From Gnetum montanum (Eukaryota; Streptophyta; Gnetopsida; Gnetales; Gnetaceae), in the NCBI GenBank assembly GCA_015680685.1, contig MNCI01008581.1, positions 1,256,924 to 1,320,923 of the forward strand: a stretch of DNA of 64,000 bases. The letters are read 5' to 3'. The notes under the pieces are model-generated. The model made no database searches. It was not told the DNA's origin and saw only the letters and a program-made list of their open reading frames with translations. This document shows positions 33,588 through 45,021 of the stretch, one piece after another (the stretch's first letter is position 1; each line of letters starts with the position of its first letter). Position numbers and translations under genes: made by a program.

Positions 33588-34037
33588 TGTGATTGTTAGA
33601 TCATTCATGATAACAATAAAAAATAAATCAACAGAAAAGCACAATAATATATTCTAGCAAAAAAGAAAAAAACCCCAGCAAAAAATGGACTCCTAGACCT
33701 TTATGTCAGATGAGAGAGAATTTCTCAAACACAATTAACTGTAGAGAATGGGAAAGAAGAAAGCACAAGGATGAAAGCTAAACACACTACCTTCAAAGCT
33801 TCCTTGTAGTCATATTTATAACATGGAATGGACATCCATAGGTAGTGTTCACCAGATGTAAGTAGTAAAATAAAGGAAATGAACAATAGTTTTACATTGA
33901 CTATATATTTCAAATATGTGCAGTTAAATACTTAACATTGTAGTTTATTACAACATAACTATTATACCATACAATTACAAAAAAGATAGCGTTTGTAATC
34001 AAAGAGATGACAATATCTAAGCTTATAGTTGCCTTCA
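33588..34037 (-). repeat. 3' LTR of the copia element
   Basis: It matches 38061-38533 with scattered substitutions and a few indels: shared GATAACARTAAAAAAT, AGACCTTTATGT, AATGGGAAAGAAGAAAGCA, TTTTACATTGACTATAT and TACCATACAATTACAAAAAA. In + orientation it starts TGTGATT and ends CCTTCA. A polypurine-like tract (CTCCCTCTT on +) lies about 15 bases inside. Confidence 0.88.
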
Positions 34038-34227
34038 CTTTATTGACTATTCTCCCTCTTGAAGGCAAAGTTGTGAAGCCTAATCCAAACCTTAGATGAT
34101 ATCACCTTCCATGACACCAACTATTCAACCATAAAAATTTTTCAGCTGAAAATTTTGTCATCATATCAACAAGATTCTCTTTTTTCTTAATTTTTTCTAG
34201 AAAAATCCTTTGTTCATTTATCTGCTC

Positions 34228-34735
34228 TCAAATATAGTGATATTGTATTTCTATATGCATCATCCTATTGTGGAAAGTAGAATTCTTGGATATATAAATT
34301 ACACTTTGGTTATCATAGCCAATTTTCACATTTTTTTTATGAATTTCAAGTTCAACCACTAATCTATGAAGCCATGTTGCTTTCCAACTAGCTAGGTTTG
34401 TAGCAACATATTCTACTTCAATAGCAGATTGAGCTACACAAGACTGCAATTGGCTTTTCCAATAAATAGCAACACTTAAGATATTAAACACATATTCACT
34501 AGTTGATTTTCTATTGTCTAAATCCCCACCCTGATTAGCATCCACATTACCATGTAGAATGGACAAATCACTTTGATAACAAATACCAAAGTTCATAGTA
34601 CTACAAAAATATCGAAAAACGCATTTTATAGAAATCCAATGTTGTTTTCCTGGATTAGACATATACCTGCTAAGTTCTCCAATAATGTATGCAATATTAG
34701 GTTTAGTACTAATCATTACATGCATCAAACTACGA
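34228..34735 (-). pseudogene. Copia RNase H / C-terminal pol
   Basis: A 166-codon open stretch has ISTKPNIAYIIGELSRYMSN, the RNase H start DANQGGDLDNRKSTSEYVFN (usual yvDaDwagd.d.rkSTsGyvf), SQLQSCVAQSAIEVEYVATN and WLHRLVVELEI...IGYDNQSVIYISKN. This is the standard C-terminal layout of Ty1/copia pol. Confidence 0.92.
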
Positions 34736-34739
34736 CAGC

Positions 34740-35570
34740 ACTAGCATATAGAATTTTTATCATGAGTTTTTTTTCATCATTGGGGCATTGTTCAACTGAG
34801 AGTTTCATCCCAGTTTCATAGGGTTTTGCCATAGGCTTACAATCTTGCATATTACATCTTTTTAAGATATTTTGCAAATATACAGATTGTCCAACCCAAA
34901 GTTTGTTATTACCTTTGTTTCTTTTAATTTCCATATCCAAAATTCTTTTAATAGCACCAAGATCTTTCATCTCAAATAGAGAAGAAAGAAGTTGTTTCAA
35001 CTCCTTAATTTCATCCATGTCACTTCTTGCTATTAACATGTCATCAAACATATAGCAATAAAATTAAGAGTTTTCCATTGTTTTTGACATATAAGTAGCA
35101 GTCTTCTTGACTTCTAATGAAGCCAAGATTTAACATGTGCTCATAAAATTTTTGATTCCACATCCTTGGTGCTTATTTGAGCCCATACAATGATCTTAGC
35201 AATCAACACACCATATGCTCTTTTTCTTTCACTTCATACCCTTTATGTTGAAGCATATATATTTCCTCCTCAAGATCACCATTGGAAAAAGTAGTTTTTA
35301 CATCCATTTGTTCAATTTCTAGATTATAAATTGTTGCTACTGATAGCAATAATCTAATGGATGTTAATTTTACCATAGGGAGAAGATTTCATCATAATCA
35401 ATTCCCTTCTTTTGGGAATAACCCTTAGCAACAAGACATGCTTTAAACTGGTCACCAAATTTAATTTTGAACACCCACTTACATCCAATTGGTTTTCTAT
35501 CAGATGGAAGTTCAACCAATTCCCATGTCTTATTCTTATGAATAGTAGACATTTCATCATCCATCACTTA
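34740..35570 (-). pseudogene. Copia reverse transcriptase
   Basis: The N-terminal block is NKTWELVELPSDRKPIGCKW...LVAKGYSQKKGIDYDEIFS (35370-35567). The middle block, in broken frames, has EQMDVKTTFSNGDLEEEIYM and LLRSLYGLK. The C-terminal block (34725-35051) has MFDDMLIARSDMDEIKELKQ, where the usual YVDD is MFDD with both Asp kept. At least two frameshifts and several stops split it. Confidence 0.92.
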
Positions 35571-35896
35571 CTTTCATTCTTTATGATAAAGAGATGTACA
35601 TGCTTCATCATAAGTAAGTGGTTCAACTTTACCGATTGAAATTTGATCTTCAAACCAAGTGGGTAACTTTCATATGCCACCAGACCATCTTAGAGGTTGT
35701 GAAGTTGATGGAGCATCATGTTGATAATCTATTTCCTCATCTTTACTTACATCTTCCCTATATTTGTTTCTTGTATATTATTCACACCATCCTGTTGGTA
35801 AAGAGCAATATCTCTTGCCAAGGAAGGATGACCCTCTGAATTTCCTTTATTAACTTGAAAAGATACATGATCAGGTGTTGCATCATTAGAGAGATT

Positions 35897-36637
35897 TCAC
35901 TTAATATGTTTACAAGACTCTCTAAATACAACATCATGACTATAGATAACCCTCTTAGTTTCTAGGTTGTACAACTTATAAGCTTTAACACCATGACCAT
36001 AACCAAGGAAAATACAGTTTATAGACTTATAGTATAATTTTGATTTATCAATTTTGGGAATGTGAACATAAGCTTCACATCCAAAAACTTGAAGATAATT
36101 CAAATTAACAGACTTTTCGCTCTGTATTTCTTCTAAAATGTTTCCATCAATTGCAAAGGATGGAGACTTGTTGATGAGATAGCAAGGAGTCATTGTAGCT
36201 TTAGCCCAAAAATGTTTACCAAGACTAGCTTCACTTAGCATGCATCTAATTCTTTCTAGCATTGTTCTATTAAAATGTTTAGCTACTCCATTAAGTTTGG
36301 GAGTTCCTAGAATAGTCTTTTTCCTATATATGCCATGCTCTTTACAAAAATTATCAAAAGCATGGGAGTAAAATTCACCACCATTATTTGTTCTGAGAAC
36401 CCTTATTTTCTTTCTTGAATAATTTTCAACAAGAGCTTTGAGCTCTTTAAATTTTTCAAACACTTTAGACTTATGTTTCATTAAATAGATCTAAGATTTC
36501 CTTGAAAAATCATCAATGAGTAAAACATAATATGTAACACCTCCATGTGAGAATGTTTGCAAGTCTTTAACTGGTTCACATACATCACTATGTATTAACT
36601 CGAACACTTGATTAACTTTAGCATTACTTCTAGGCAA
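35897..36637 (-). pseudogene. Copia integrase, catalytic residues lost
   Basis: The core is clear: VENYSRKKIRVLRTNNGGEF, FCKEHGIYRKKTILGTPKLN, GVAKHFNRTMLERIRCMLSE, YLQVFGCEAYVHIP and CIFLGYGHGVKAYKLYN. The second catalytic Asp (usual RTDNGGE) is Asn, and the catalytic Glu (usual NGVAER) is Lys. With those changes the enzyme could not have catalysed integration. A stop lies upstream near 36482. Confidence 0.92.
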
Positions 36638-36639
36638 TC

Positions 36640-36958
36640 ATGAACATGTTTGTTTACCAAGTAGGCAATGATGAAAAAAATTTAAAGATTCTTCTGTGAG
36701 GTTAATTTTACCTTTTTTATGTAGTTCCTTTAAACCTTTTTCACTTACGTGTGCCAATCTTCTGTGCCAAAGATCAATGCTTGAATGCAAGTCAGTAATA
36801 ACTACCATGTTGAAGTTGTGTTGCAACGTACTTGCTTCCAACTGGTATAGTCTTCCCACTTTTACACCTATGGCTAGAGGTAAAGACCCTTGCAAGATTT
36901 TACATTTTCCTTCACCAAATATGATAGTTAAACTTGTACAATCTAACTCACTCACAGA
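36640..36958 (-). pseudogene. Copia GAG-pre-integrase domain
   Basis: DLWHRRLAHVSEKGLKELHK followed by the zinc-like HHCLLGKQTCS is the conserved LWHrRLGHls...C..C..gKq pattern between protease and integrase. The first Cys of the pair is changed to His. Confidence 0.85.
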
Positions 36959-37310
36959 CTAAAGACTCATTGTAAGTTTAGGTACATGATGAACATGAGA
37001 TATAGTTTTAATGGTTCCATCCTTAAATTGGATTTTAACTTTATCATATCCAACAACATGACAAAGACCATCATCACCTAGTTTGACCACACCGAGATTA
37101 CAAACAAAGTATTCACAAAACCATTCAAGGTGTTGAGTACAGGGATAGGAAGAACCAGAATCAATATACCAAGAAACTCTCTTAGTGTCATCAATTGATG
37201 ACACCACATACAAATCTCCCTCTTGATGAGAAGGAGGAATTATTAGTTGCAGATGCTTTTCCTTTCTTTGTTGCTTTACAATCTTTTTTAAGATGACCAA
37301 TCTCTCCATA
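36959..37310 (-). pseudogene. Copia protease segment
   Basis: The active-site motif WYIDSGSSYPC is intact in DSG (usual WilDSGcSyHmt), and LGDDGLCHVVGYDKVKI and GTIKTISHVHHVPKL follow as in copia proteases. The zinc-binding C/H of the usual GCSYHM context is changed to GSSYPC. A stop separates it from the next segment. Confidence 0.85.
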
Positions 37311-37987
37311 GTTTCAACATCTTGGTTTTGTGGAATTTTTTTTTGGATTTGGGAGGTTTAAACTATGGGCTTTTATTCACCTTTAAGTTGGAGTTTTTGG
37401 CAAGGAAAAGATCACTTTGGACAAGGGGAGACCTTTTAATCCTTCTTTCTTCACTAAGGAGTTGGGCTATAATAGTATCAAAATTAAAAGTTGACAGAAT
37501 TACTCATTGATGTTACAAAAGTATTCCAAGACTTAGGAAGAGACTCTAAAAGATACATACAATGATCTTCTTCTTTCATTTTATCTTCAATTGCTTCAAG
37601 TTGCATCATGATATTGTTGAAGATACTTAGATGATCAGTAATTAACATACCTTTAGTCATCTTGAGTGTGTGTAAATTCCTGCTACGAAACAATCTGTTA
37701 ACAACATATTTTGTTTGGTACAAATCTTTTAATTTTTCCCATAGGTCTTTGATAGTTAGAACTCCAGAAACATTGAGCAGCATTGAACGAGAGAGACACA
37801 AACAAATTTTGCTTCGTGCCTTTCTATCCAAGGCCTCCTAGTCTAAATCCGTGATAGTAGCAAACTTTGAATCAACAATTAGTTGCCAAAAATCTTTGAT
37901 GACAAGAAGATCCTCCATGTACATTCTCCAAACTTTGTAATCATTACTAGAGAATTTTTCAATTTTGATTTGTGCTAAGTTTTTCAT
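37310..37987 (-). pseudogene. Copia gag (UBN2)
   Basis: Minus strand: an ATG at 37987 begins MKNLAQIKIEKFSSNDYKVW, the usual gag start. It continues through DLWEKLKDLYQTKYVVNRLF, KMTKGMLITDHLSIFNNIM and ESLPKSWNTFV. An in-frame stop follows ITDLD. The frame is lost near 37484, before the knuckle region. Gag forms the particle that carries the element RNA. Confidence 0.85.
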
Positions 37988-38046
37988 ATCTTGAAATCAA
38001 AAAACACCACAAAAGAAGAAAAAAAAAACCACCGCAAAAGAACCTA

Positions 38047-38058
38047 GCTTTGATACCA
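38047..38058 (-). other. Primer binding site (tRNA-Met type) of the copia element
   Basis: The minus strand reads TGGTATCAAAGC, two bases (AT) inside the CA end of the 5' LTR. It matches initiator tRNA-Met except for one base. Confidence 0.85.
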
Positions 38059-38060
38059 AT

Positions 38061-38533
38061 TGTGATTTTTAGATCGTTCGTGATAACAGTAAAAAAATAA
38101 ATCAATAGAAAAACACAATAATATATCTTGGGGAAAAATGAGAAAAACCCCAGCAAGAAACAAGCTCTTAGACCTTTATGTTAGCTTAGAGAAAATTTCT
38201 CAAACACAATGAACAATAAAGAATGGGAAAGAAGAAAGCATAGGGATGAAAGCCAAACACACTACCTTTAAGGCTTCCCTATAATCATATGTATAGCATA
38301 GGATGGACAGCTATAGGTAGTGTTAACCAAATGTAAACTAGATATTAATAGCAGTAAAATGACGGATATGAACAATAGTTTTACATTGACTATATCTCAA
38401 ATATCTGTAGTTAAATACTTAACATTGCAGTTCATTACAACATAACTATTGTACCATACAATTACAAAAAAGATAGTGATTGTAATCAAAGAGATAACAA
38501 TATCTGAGCTTATGTGAATGGCAGTTACCTTCA
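38061..38533 (-). repeat. 5' LTR of the copia element
   Basis: Second copy of the 33588-34037 sequence. It carries about 20 extra bases, including TAGATATTAATAG, absent from the other LTR. The PBS is directly inside it. Confidence 0.88.
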
Positions 38534-38960
38534 CATTACTCACATCTGAAGTCATAAGATCTCATTCGAGCCTAGGTGTAACTACTTAAAGGACATTAGG
38601 CTTTTACTCATCCAGTAATACTAAGAGACCTTCACAATAGGTTATCAAAGTTATATAAACTCCAACCCAGGCACGAGAACCCAATTGCTACCTAGTACCT
38701 ACTCAGTCTATTAGGAATGATATATGGACTCGCCTAGTTATGGCCTAGATTAAGAGTCTCAAGACATTGCCTTGAAAGGATGAGTATTGAGCCTCTAGGT
38801 GAGATTCTTTACAGTTTCCTCAAGATTAGTATGATGTATTAAGATGGTGTCTTTTCTAGTTGGATTACCAAAGATAGTGTAAGAAAACATTTTGAGGGTA
38901 TCACTGCATCATCATTTGGAGTAATAGTAAGGTGTTTATTTCTTAGGTTGCAAGGCTTTT
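38534..38960. other. Intergenic DNA right of the copia element
   Basis: No ORF. A phrase at 38783-38803 (GAGTATTGAGCCTCTAGGTGA) resembles part of the following 148-bp repeat unit (GCATTGAGCCTCTGGATGA), so a decayed fourth unit may be present. Confidence 0.4.
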
Positions 38961-38964
38961 GGTT

Positions 38965-39410
38965 TGAACTTGGATGCAACCACTCAAAAGCAAGATTTGG
39001 CTCATCCACCAAACCCTCTTAGTACCTCTTTTTGGCAGAACAAGCATTGAGCCTGTGGGTAATTATTCTTACTCTATATATTATATAAAGGAAAGCTTAC
39101 TTATAACAGCTTCAAGCTTCAACACAGCCACCCAAAAGTAGGATTTGGCTTTTCCACCAAACCCTCCTGGTACATTTTTTAGCATAACAAGCATTGAGCC
39201 TCTGGATGATGATCCTTTTACTCTATACAATATAAAGAAAAACCAAGCTATAACAATTTTGAGCATGAATGCAGCCACTTAAAAATAGGATTTGGCTCAT
39301 CCACCAAACCCCACCAGCAGCTCTTTTTAACAAATTAAGCATTGAGCTGTACGTGATCATCCTGTTACTCTATACAATATAAAAGGAAAACTTAGCTATA
39401 ACAATTCATC
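38965..39410. repeat. Tandem repeat, three units of about 148 bp
   Basis: ATTTGGCTCATCCACCAAACC-type blocks start at 38995, 39143 and 39290 (periods 148 and 147). Each is followed by AAGCATTGAGC, then a TTACTCTATAYAATATAAA block and a CTATAACA block. Divergence between units is moderate. Each unit holds a TATA-like tract. Confidence 0.85.
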
Positions 39411-42289
39411 CTAGTCATTGGCGGCTGGTAGTATTTCTGTTATTGAAATTTAGCAATAACGGAATAGTATTAATCAATAAAAATTCACTGCCTTGAACGA
39501 TGGTTTCAATACCTCACTGTATAGTACAAGGGATGTCTCTGCCTGTTTTAAGGATGGAGCATTCTGATATTACTCGGCAGTTATGGAAAATATAGCAATC
39601 AATGAATAATATAACATATAAAATCATTCATCATTGTTTCTTTACTATGTTTTTTCTGTTTGTCTGCTAAGAAAATATTTACGAAGTAATAAGATAGCAA
39701 AGTTTGGAAACCGCAAAGCAGAATAACGGCATGTTCTGCTTGACGCTTACCCGTGAAAAAGAGCACCTGTTCATCCATTTCTGCCAGGTTTATAGCTGAG
39801 ATTTGATTCACAAGCACATAATTAATTCATACGTAAACTTACCATTCTTTGCAGACACATCATAATCTGCGTTTTGGGTCAATTCCTTGCATAATTACAG
39901 AGACAATAGCAAGAATTCTTTCTATTGTTAAATTTTAAAAATGAAACCGACGGTTGGAAATATCGATCTGGTCAGCGGTAATAAAGCTGCGCAATGTTGT
40001 TTCTTGAACAAATTGATTGGAATGACATTAGCTTGCTTCAATGCCTCTCTCTGTGCGTGAAGCTGTAAACACTTCTAAATAGTACCTCTGTTTAATACGA
40101 GTATTACTTTTTTATTTTTTTAAAAATAATATATTTATGAGATCTTCTGAAGCCGTATAATTTTTTAAGCCATTTCTTTTTATAATTTTTTATAATAATA
40201 CCTTTTTTTATTTCTCCACACACAGTCAGGTCTGCTGCCGTGTAATTTTACTGAAGCCATTTCAGGTTGATAACTCAAATTTTAATTTTATTGCAGGGAA
40301 GGAAGCCTTATGCTAAAGTGTATGACACTTGGCTTCCTCCATACTCAAGCCTTGTAACGATAAAGAACATGAGCATTTGTTTGAAACAAAAATTAAAATT
40401 AAAATATATAAAATAAATGAATCCGGAATTAATTTATTATTCAAACCAGCAAAAGATACCACTTTATTGGAAACGTTTCAGACTCCATTGATTTGAAACT
40501 CTTGTCTACTTGTATTACATTTCTTCACATCAATTAAAGAGTCTTGAATTGAATTTTGATTAATGCATCCTCTAAAGGTATATTACATATATTCAACTCA
40601 ATGAATTCATCCTCTTGTGAAGGTTTATCACGTTTATTTACATCAATGAAGTAACTTTGAATTGAATTTTATATAAAGAATTTTTTTTACTTATAATGTG
40701 ACTATAGTTACATCTAAGACATATAATTAGTGTGATACATTATAATAATTATATATAATGATGCATGAAGTTTGATTCAAACTAGCAACTTCTTGGTTGC
40801 AACTTTTTGTCAGATAATAAGCTAACCACTTGATGCATGATGTGTTAGCCTGGTGGTAGGGGTCTTAGTCTAGTAACCCTACGTCACACGTTCAATACTA
40901 ATAGTTAGCATTGAGTTATAACCTTCTATAAATCTTGGAGTTTATGTTTCACTTACTTTGGGTTCCAACACCTTTAGCAATTTTTTCAATGATTTGCAAG
41001 TCACAAGTTCAATTCCACTAGGTATACTAATTTGACACATGTTTATGTTTAATGAATGTTTCATGAAAGTTGGTTATGGCTATATATTCTAGGGGTATAT
41101 ATAGTTATCTAATTTTGGTTTGGACACTCTCAATGTTTGGCTATTCTATTTTATTTATAATTCAATTTATTGCTAGTAGCACATACCTTGACTGGTTAGT
41201 TCATTATCTCATAAGGATTTTCAGGCAAGAGGTCCATAGTTTAAGCCATCTATAAGATATCATTATATTCCTTTATAATTCTTTTAAGATATTATGTTAG
41301 CTATATGAGCCGAGGTTTAGCTATAGTCAAATTATTTTGGGTTTTATCATATACTTTATTTTATATATTTTTAATAATTATGATTTATAGACAAGAGATT
41401 GCTAGTTCTAATCACAATTTAAGGGGTTAAGTTGTAACCAATAACATTTTTTAATGATATTTATCTACAAGATATATACTTAAATTAGAACTATAACTAT
41501 ATAATTCATTATTGCTCACTAAAATTGAATACATAATTTGAAGATTCCAAATCAAGAGTGCGATTACTAGAATAACACCTCATTGTAGCATCATTATATT
41601 CCTCGATAAAGGGTAATCACCCAAAGGTTTGATGCTTAGCATGTTCCCCTAAGTAGACATCCTTAAAATTAGAAAATTATTTCTCCTCCTAAGTAGACAT
41701 CCCTAAAATTGGAAAGTTATGCCTCTTTGTATTATTTTTGGGGTTTTCTACTCAAGTGATTAAGCATGTAATGTACTCTAAATTTTTTTTGCTTATTATT
41801 AAATTTTTTTGGGATTCACACCATTGCTCTCCCTCCACCCCCACTACCCTTCCCTGCCATCCCTCCTCAATGTTTAACAAGTTTGCTATATGTCATGTGT
41901 ACCTATAGTAAAATTATTTTGGTTTTCAACACTTCTCTTAATGTGTTTTATAACTCAACTAGTAATTTAATTTATTTGTCCTTAATGATTACAAGTATGA
42001 AGTAGAGTTTATGTATGTTTATACTTTTTACTTTGGTCATTTTGATAAATTTATCCTTTGATCATTTTAAAACATGGGGTCCCTTAGAGTGGGAATGTTA
42101 GGTTAATTGTATATTTATGAAACTCAAGCTAATATTTTATTACATTTATATAAATCTAAAGGATTTGTTTGACCAATGAATTTGTGTAAAATACATTAGT
42201 ATCAATAAATCCTTAGTACATTAAATGTGTCCACTATTCATATAACTTGAACATGTCTTCTATATAATTCCTTAGAACTAATGCTAGTA
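39411..42289. other. Intergenic DNA with small inverted repeats
   Basis: Imperfect hairpins lie at about 39427-39470 (CTGTTATTG...CAATAACGG) and 40295-40341 (AGGAAGCC...GGCTTCCT). SINE-like fragments start at 40846. No supported ORF; strongly AT-rich from 40.1 kb on. Confidence 0.5.
40846..40925 (+). repeat. Possible tRNA-derived SINE fragment
   Basis: TAGCCTGGTGGTAGGGG matches a Pol III A box (TRGCNNARYNGG, one mismatch). About 40 bases on, ACGTTCAATACT resembles a B box (GGTTCGANTCC). The following ATTGAGTTAT is shared with the fragment near 12670. Similar B-box-like pieces recur near 41010 and 41240. No poly-A tail or TSD is visible. Confidence 0.35.
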
Positions 42290-43240
42290 GCTTGAAGAGA
42301 TTTACCATTTACTTTTAAAGAAATTTATCTTACAATATTCAAATAATACATGTTGTTCATCTTCTACTATTTCTAATAAACATAATCAACATATTTTGTC
42401 TTCATGCAACTCATTGTTCCATTTTCTAATTTCGACTTGAAGATGCTATAATCCCATTCTTACTTTGCTAATTAGTGATCTCATAGATATTAGAATTGTT
42501 GCAAGTAGATGTTTTATTTCAACATGTTTGTCACCTTTAATATTTTCCCAATAAAATTGAATCTTTTCTTGTATTTATACCTCATTTTGACATCTCTCTA
42601 AATATCTATTTGTAATAGGTTTACAAGCTTGATTTAAATACAGTAATATATCAATATTATTATTACCCCATTTTCTTAGGTACAATTATTTTTCATGGAA
42701 CCATCGATATTGTTGAGATTTTCAAATGATCTTTCTTAAGATCTTATTACCATTTTTATTATTCAAGTAAAACGTATAGAACTGAAACATTACTTTAGCT
42801 TCCAATGGTAACAAATTAGCTTCTAATAAAAGTATTACGTAAAGGATTTGAGTTTTCACTTTGAATTCATTCAATAAAAATTGCTTTTAAAGTTTTCTCA
42901 AATTTTTTTCTATAATTCTTGATTAAGACTTGGACTCCATGCTACACATCCATAAAGAATTATAGTTTGTACAATCGTTTAGAAAAAATATTTTTAAATT
43001 GTCTAAATCCAAATATTACGGTCTTTTAGTGATTCACAACTTCTTGTAATATACAATACATGTACTTATAATTTTAAAAGTATTCTAAGCTCAAGTATAT
43101 TATATATATTCACCATTCTAAGTTTTCTATTATTTGTCTTGAAAGTGTAATATCTCTTATTCATTCCACAAATTAGCACTTTTGTTTTATTAACATTCAT
43201 ATTCATTTTTATATATTCACACAATATTAATTTTTGTTCT
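42290..43240 (-). pseudogene. LINE ORF2 C-terminal remnant
   Basis: On the minus strand, from about 43200 downward, broken frames give TKVLICGMNKRYYTFK, then QTIILYGCVAWSPSLNQE (usual ...vl..llYGcE.Ws.sl). QSENSNPLRNTFIRS follows, then SLISKVRMG..HLQVEIRKW and a terminal zinc-like block ICXLCLLEIVEDEQHVLFEY (usual C.lC....iEDE.HfLf.C). This is the 3' end of a non-LTR reverse-transcriptase ORF. The catalytic RT domain is absent, as expected from 5' truncation. Stops are frequent. Confidence 0.65.
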
Positions 43241-43543
43241 AATAATTAGTTAATGTAACGTTGTTTTTAGCCACCCCCACACCCCTTTTTTTTTGGGGAG
43301 AATGGGGATCGATGTTCGACCCTAAAAAATTTAATAATAAGTAAAAGAAATTCAGAATACATCACATGCTTGAAAATGAATATAAAATATAATAAAAATT
43401 CTAATTTTAAGAAATTTTAATCACATATACAATCTTATAATTAAAGCTTTGAAAAAAATTAAGTCTTATTAAGGAAGAATATCCCAATCCTAACAACATT
43501 TACATCATTTTCAACATTCATGCTTGAATTTAAAATAGTAAAA

Positions 43544-44088
43544 TGATATGAAACAGAGAGTGATGGAGTGTCAAAGTGTTGCATCAATGGGCCCCCATTG
43601 ATGCAACCCCATCTACATGGTGTGGCCCCATCAACATTGACATAGCATTTGTTATGTTTATGGGGCCCCATCGACATAGCTCCACAATAAAGTCTATAAA
43701 TACGTGATCACCAGCTGTGTTTATGGAGGTAATGTCATAGTTGTAGTAGAGATCTTGCAGTTTTGTCATATGAGAGTTAGAATATTTCTCTAAGTGCCTA
43801 CAGCAGAAGTTAGAAAGTGTACGAATCTTTATTCAAGCATTGATGTACTTGAGCACACCAGTGTGAATGGCAACAAAGATGAGCCTTTTAATCAAACCTT
43901 GTAGCATCTGGAATAAATTAATGATTTATTTTTGCATTTACTATTTTCATTAATTACGTAATTAATTAGACTAAAGTAGATTTCAATTGATTAATTAAGT
44001 AATTGAGCTAAATAGATTAAGCACATAAGTACGACCACTTCGAGCATAACATACAACACTTGGTAATTCCAGTAGTGCTTAACACTTG
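43544..44088 (+). repeat. Outer gypsy 5' LTR, left half
   Basis: U3 has a block of inverted and direct GGCCCCATCRAC motifs (43585-43680) and a TATA box CTATAAATACGTG at 43694. It is cut at 44088 by the inner element and resumes at 52502 after the ACTTG duplication. The joined LTR would be about 915 bp. Confidence 0.75.
43585..43705 (+). promoter_or_regulatory. LTR U3 core promoter of the outer gypsy element
   Basis: An inverted pair GCATCAATGGGCCC / CCCATTGATGC (43582-43606), then GGCCCCATCAACATTGAC and GGGGCCCCATCGACATAGC, then CTATAAATACGTG at 43694. This is the LTR copy of the module found internally at 61797-61895. Confidence 0.6.
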
Positions 44089-44876
44089 TGATGAGTCATC
44101 ATTTGGGTGATGGATATCGCAGCCTATCTCCTCATCTATAAATAAGAGGTAGACAGATGAGTCAGTAATCAGAAGTAGGAAGTGAGTCAGTTTTAGAATT
44201 AAGTTTGATTTTAGTTTTTGCTTTTCTTCTCAACCCTTTTCCTCTCAGTGTATGCAGGCAATGTGGTGATTGTAATTGTACGACATCCTTTATTCGAGTG
44301 TGACGTACTTGGACATGCACATGACTGGAAATAAAGATCGAGATTACTTCATCATTGCAGCATTCACTTAGTTTAATTAATTAATTATTTTTTACTACTT
44401 TCTTAGTTAATATTTCTCACCCTTAAACTCATGTTAAACATGGAATGAGTACGACTTGATTACGAGCATTTAAGTGTGACTACTTGGTAACCTAGTAGCG
44501 TACCTAGGATCTGCGCTTGGTAATCCTAGTGGTAGTCATGCACGAAGTCCAAGATGTGTACGGATAATCAAGGAACAGATGCTCATCGCACTTAGGCTAG
44601 CTTAGATTCTCTCTCACCCTTCTCTCTTAGCTTAGTTAATATTATCTTCCATTGCCTTCAAGAGTAGCATTAGATTAGAAAACACATCATACACCTCACT
44701 CTGGACTAAACCATACATGACAAAGCTAATACTAGTCCAAGTGGGAAGACAACGAACTGCGACCTAAGGCTAACTGTCTAGATGCCACAACTAGTCCATC
44801 TATGGAGTTCGACTGGATCGCACGTGTAACGCTCGTATTCGTATGGTTGAGTGTAGGGGTACCTCGTCACTCATCA
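44089..44876 (+). repeat. 5' LTR of the inner gypsy element
   Basis: U3 has GATATCGCAGCC (44113) and the TATA box CTATAAATAAG (44136), then a leader with repeated GAGTCAGT. The end CACTCATCA abuts the PBS. Confidence 0.93.
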
Positions 44877-44877
44877 T

Positions 44878-44895
44878 TGGCATCGTTGTTGGGGA
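44878..44895 (+). other. Primer binding site (tRNA-Asp type), inner gypsy
   Basis: TGGCATCGTTGTTGGGGA matches the Athila-type TGGCGCCGTTGCCGGGGA except at CpG-derived positions. It lies one base inside the LTR. Confidence 0.82.
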
Positions 44896-45021
44896 TAGTG
44901 CTAGTTATCTAGTTTAGTTATATTATACAAGGTCGCTGTACAGGACTTAACAATATATCTCTTAGGAAGAAGAAAATAATTACAAGAAGTCACATATAAA
45001 TTCACACACAATTTCACAGCC

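Larger units (their letters stand above)
33588..38533 (-). mobile_element. Full-length but dead Ty1/copia retrotransposon
   Basis: On the minus strand the order is 5' LTR (38061-38533), PBS, gag, protease, integrase, RT, RNase H, 3' LTR (33588-34037). Integrase before RT defines Ty1/copia. All domains are recognisable but broken by stops, and key catalytic residues are changed. Flanking five-base sequences do not match cleanly (TCTCA left, CATTA or ACTCA right), so no TSD is claimed and the outer ends may be off by a few bases. Confidence 0.93.

Noticed and set aside
33588-38533. Target-site duplication for the copia element
   Set aside because: TCTCA on the left and ACTCA/CATTA on the right match only partly and would require moving the LTR end off its CA, so no TSD is claimed.
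40295-40341. Hairpin AGGAAGCC...GGCTTCCT as a possible microRNA precursor
   Set aside because: The stem is short and has an asymmetric bulge of about eight bases; no 20-22 base duplex typical of plant miRNAs.
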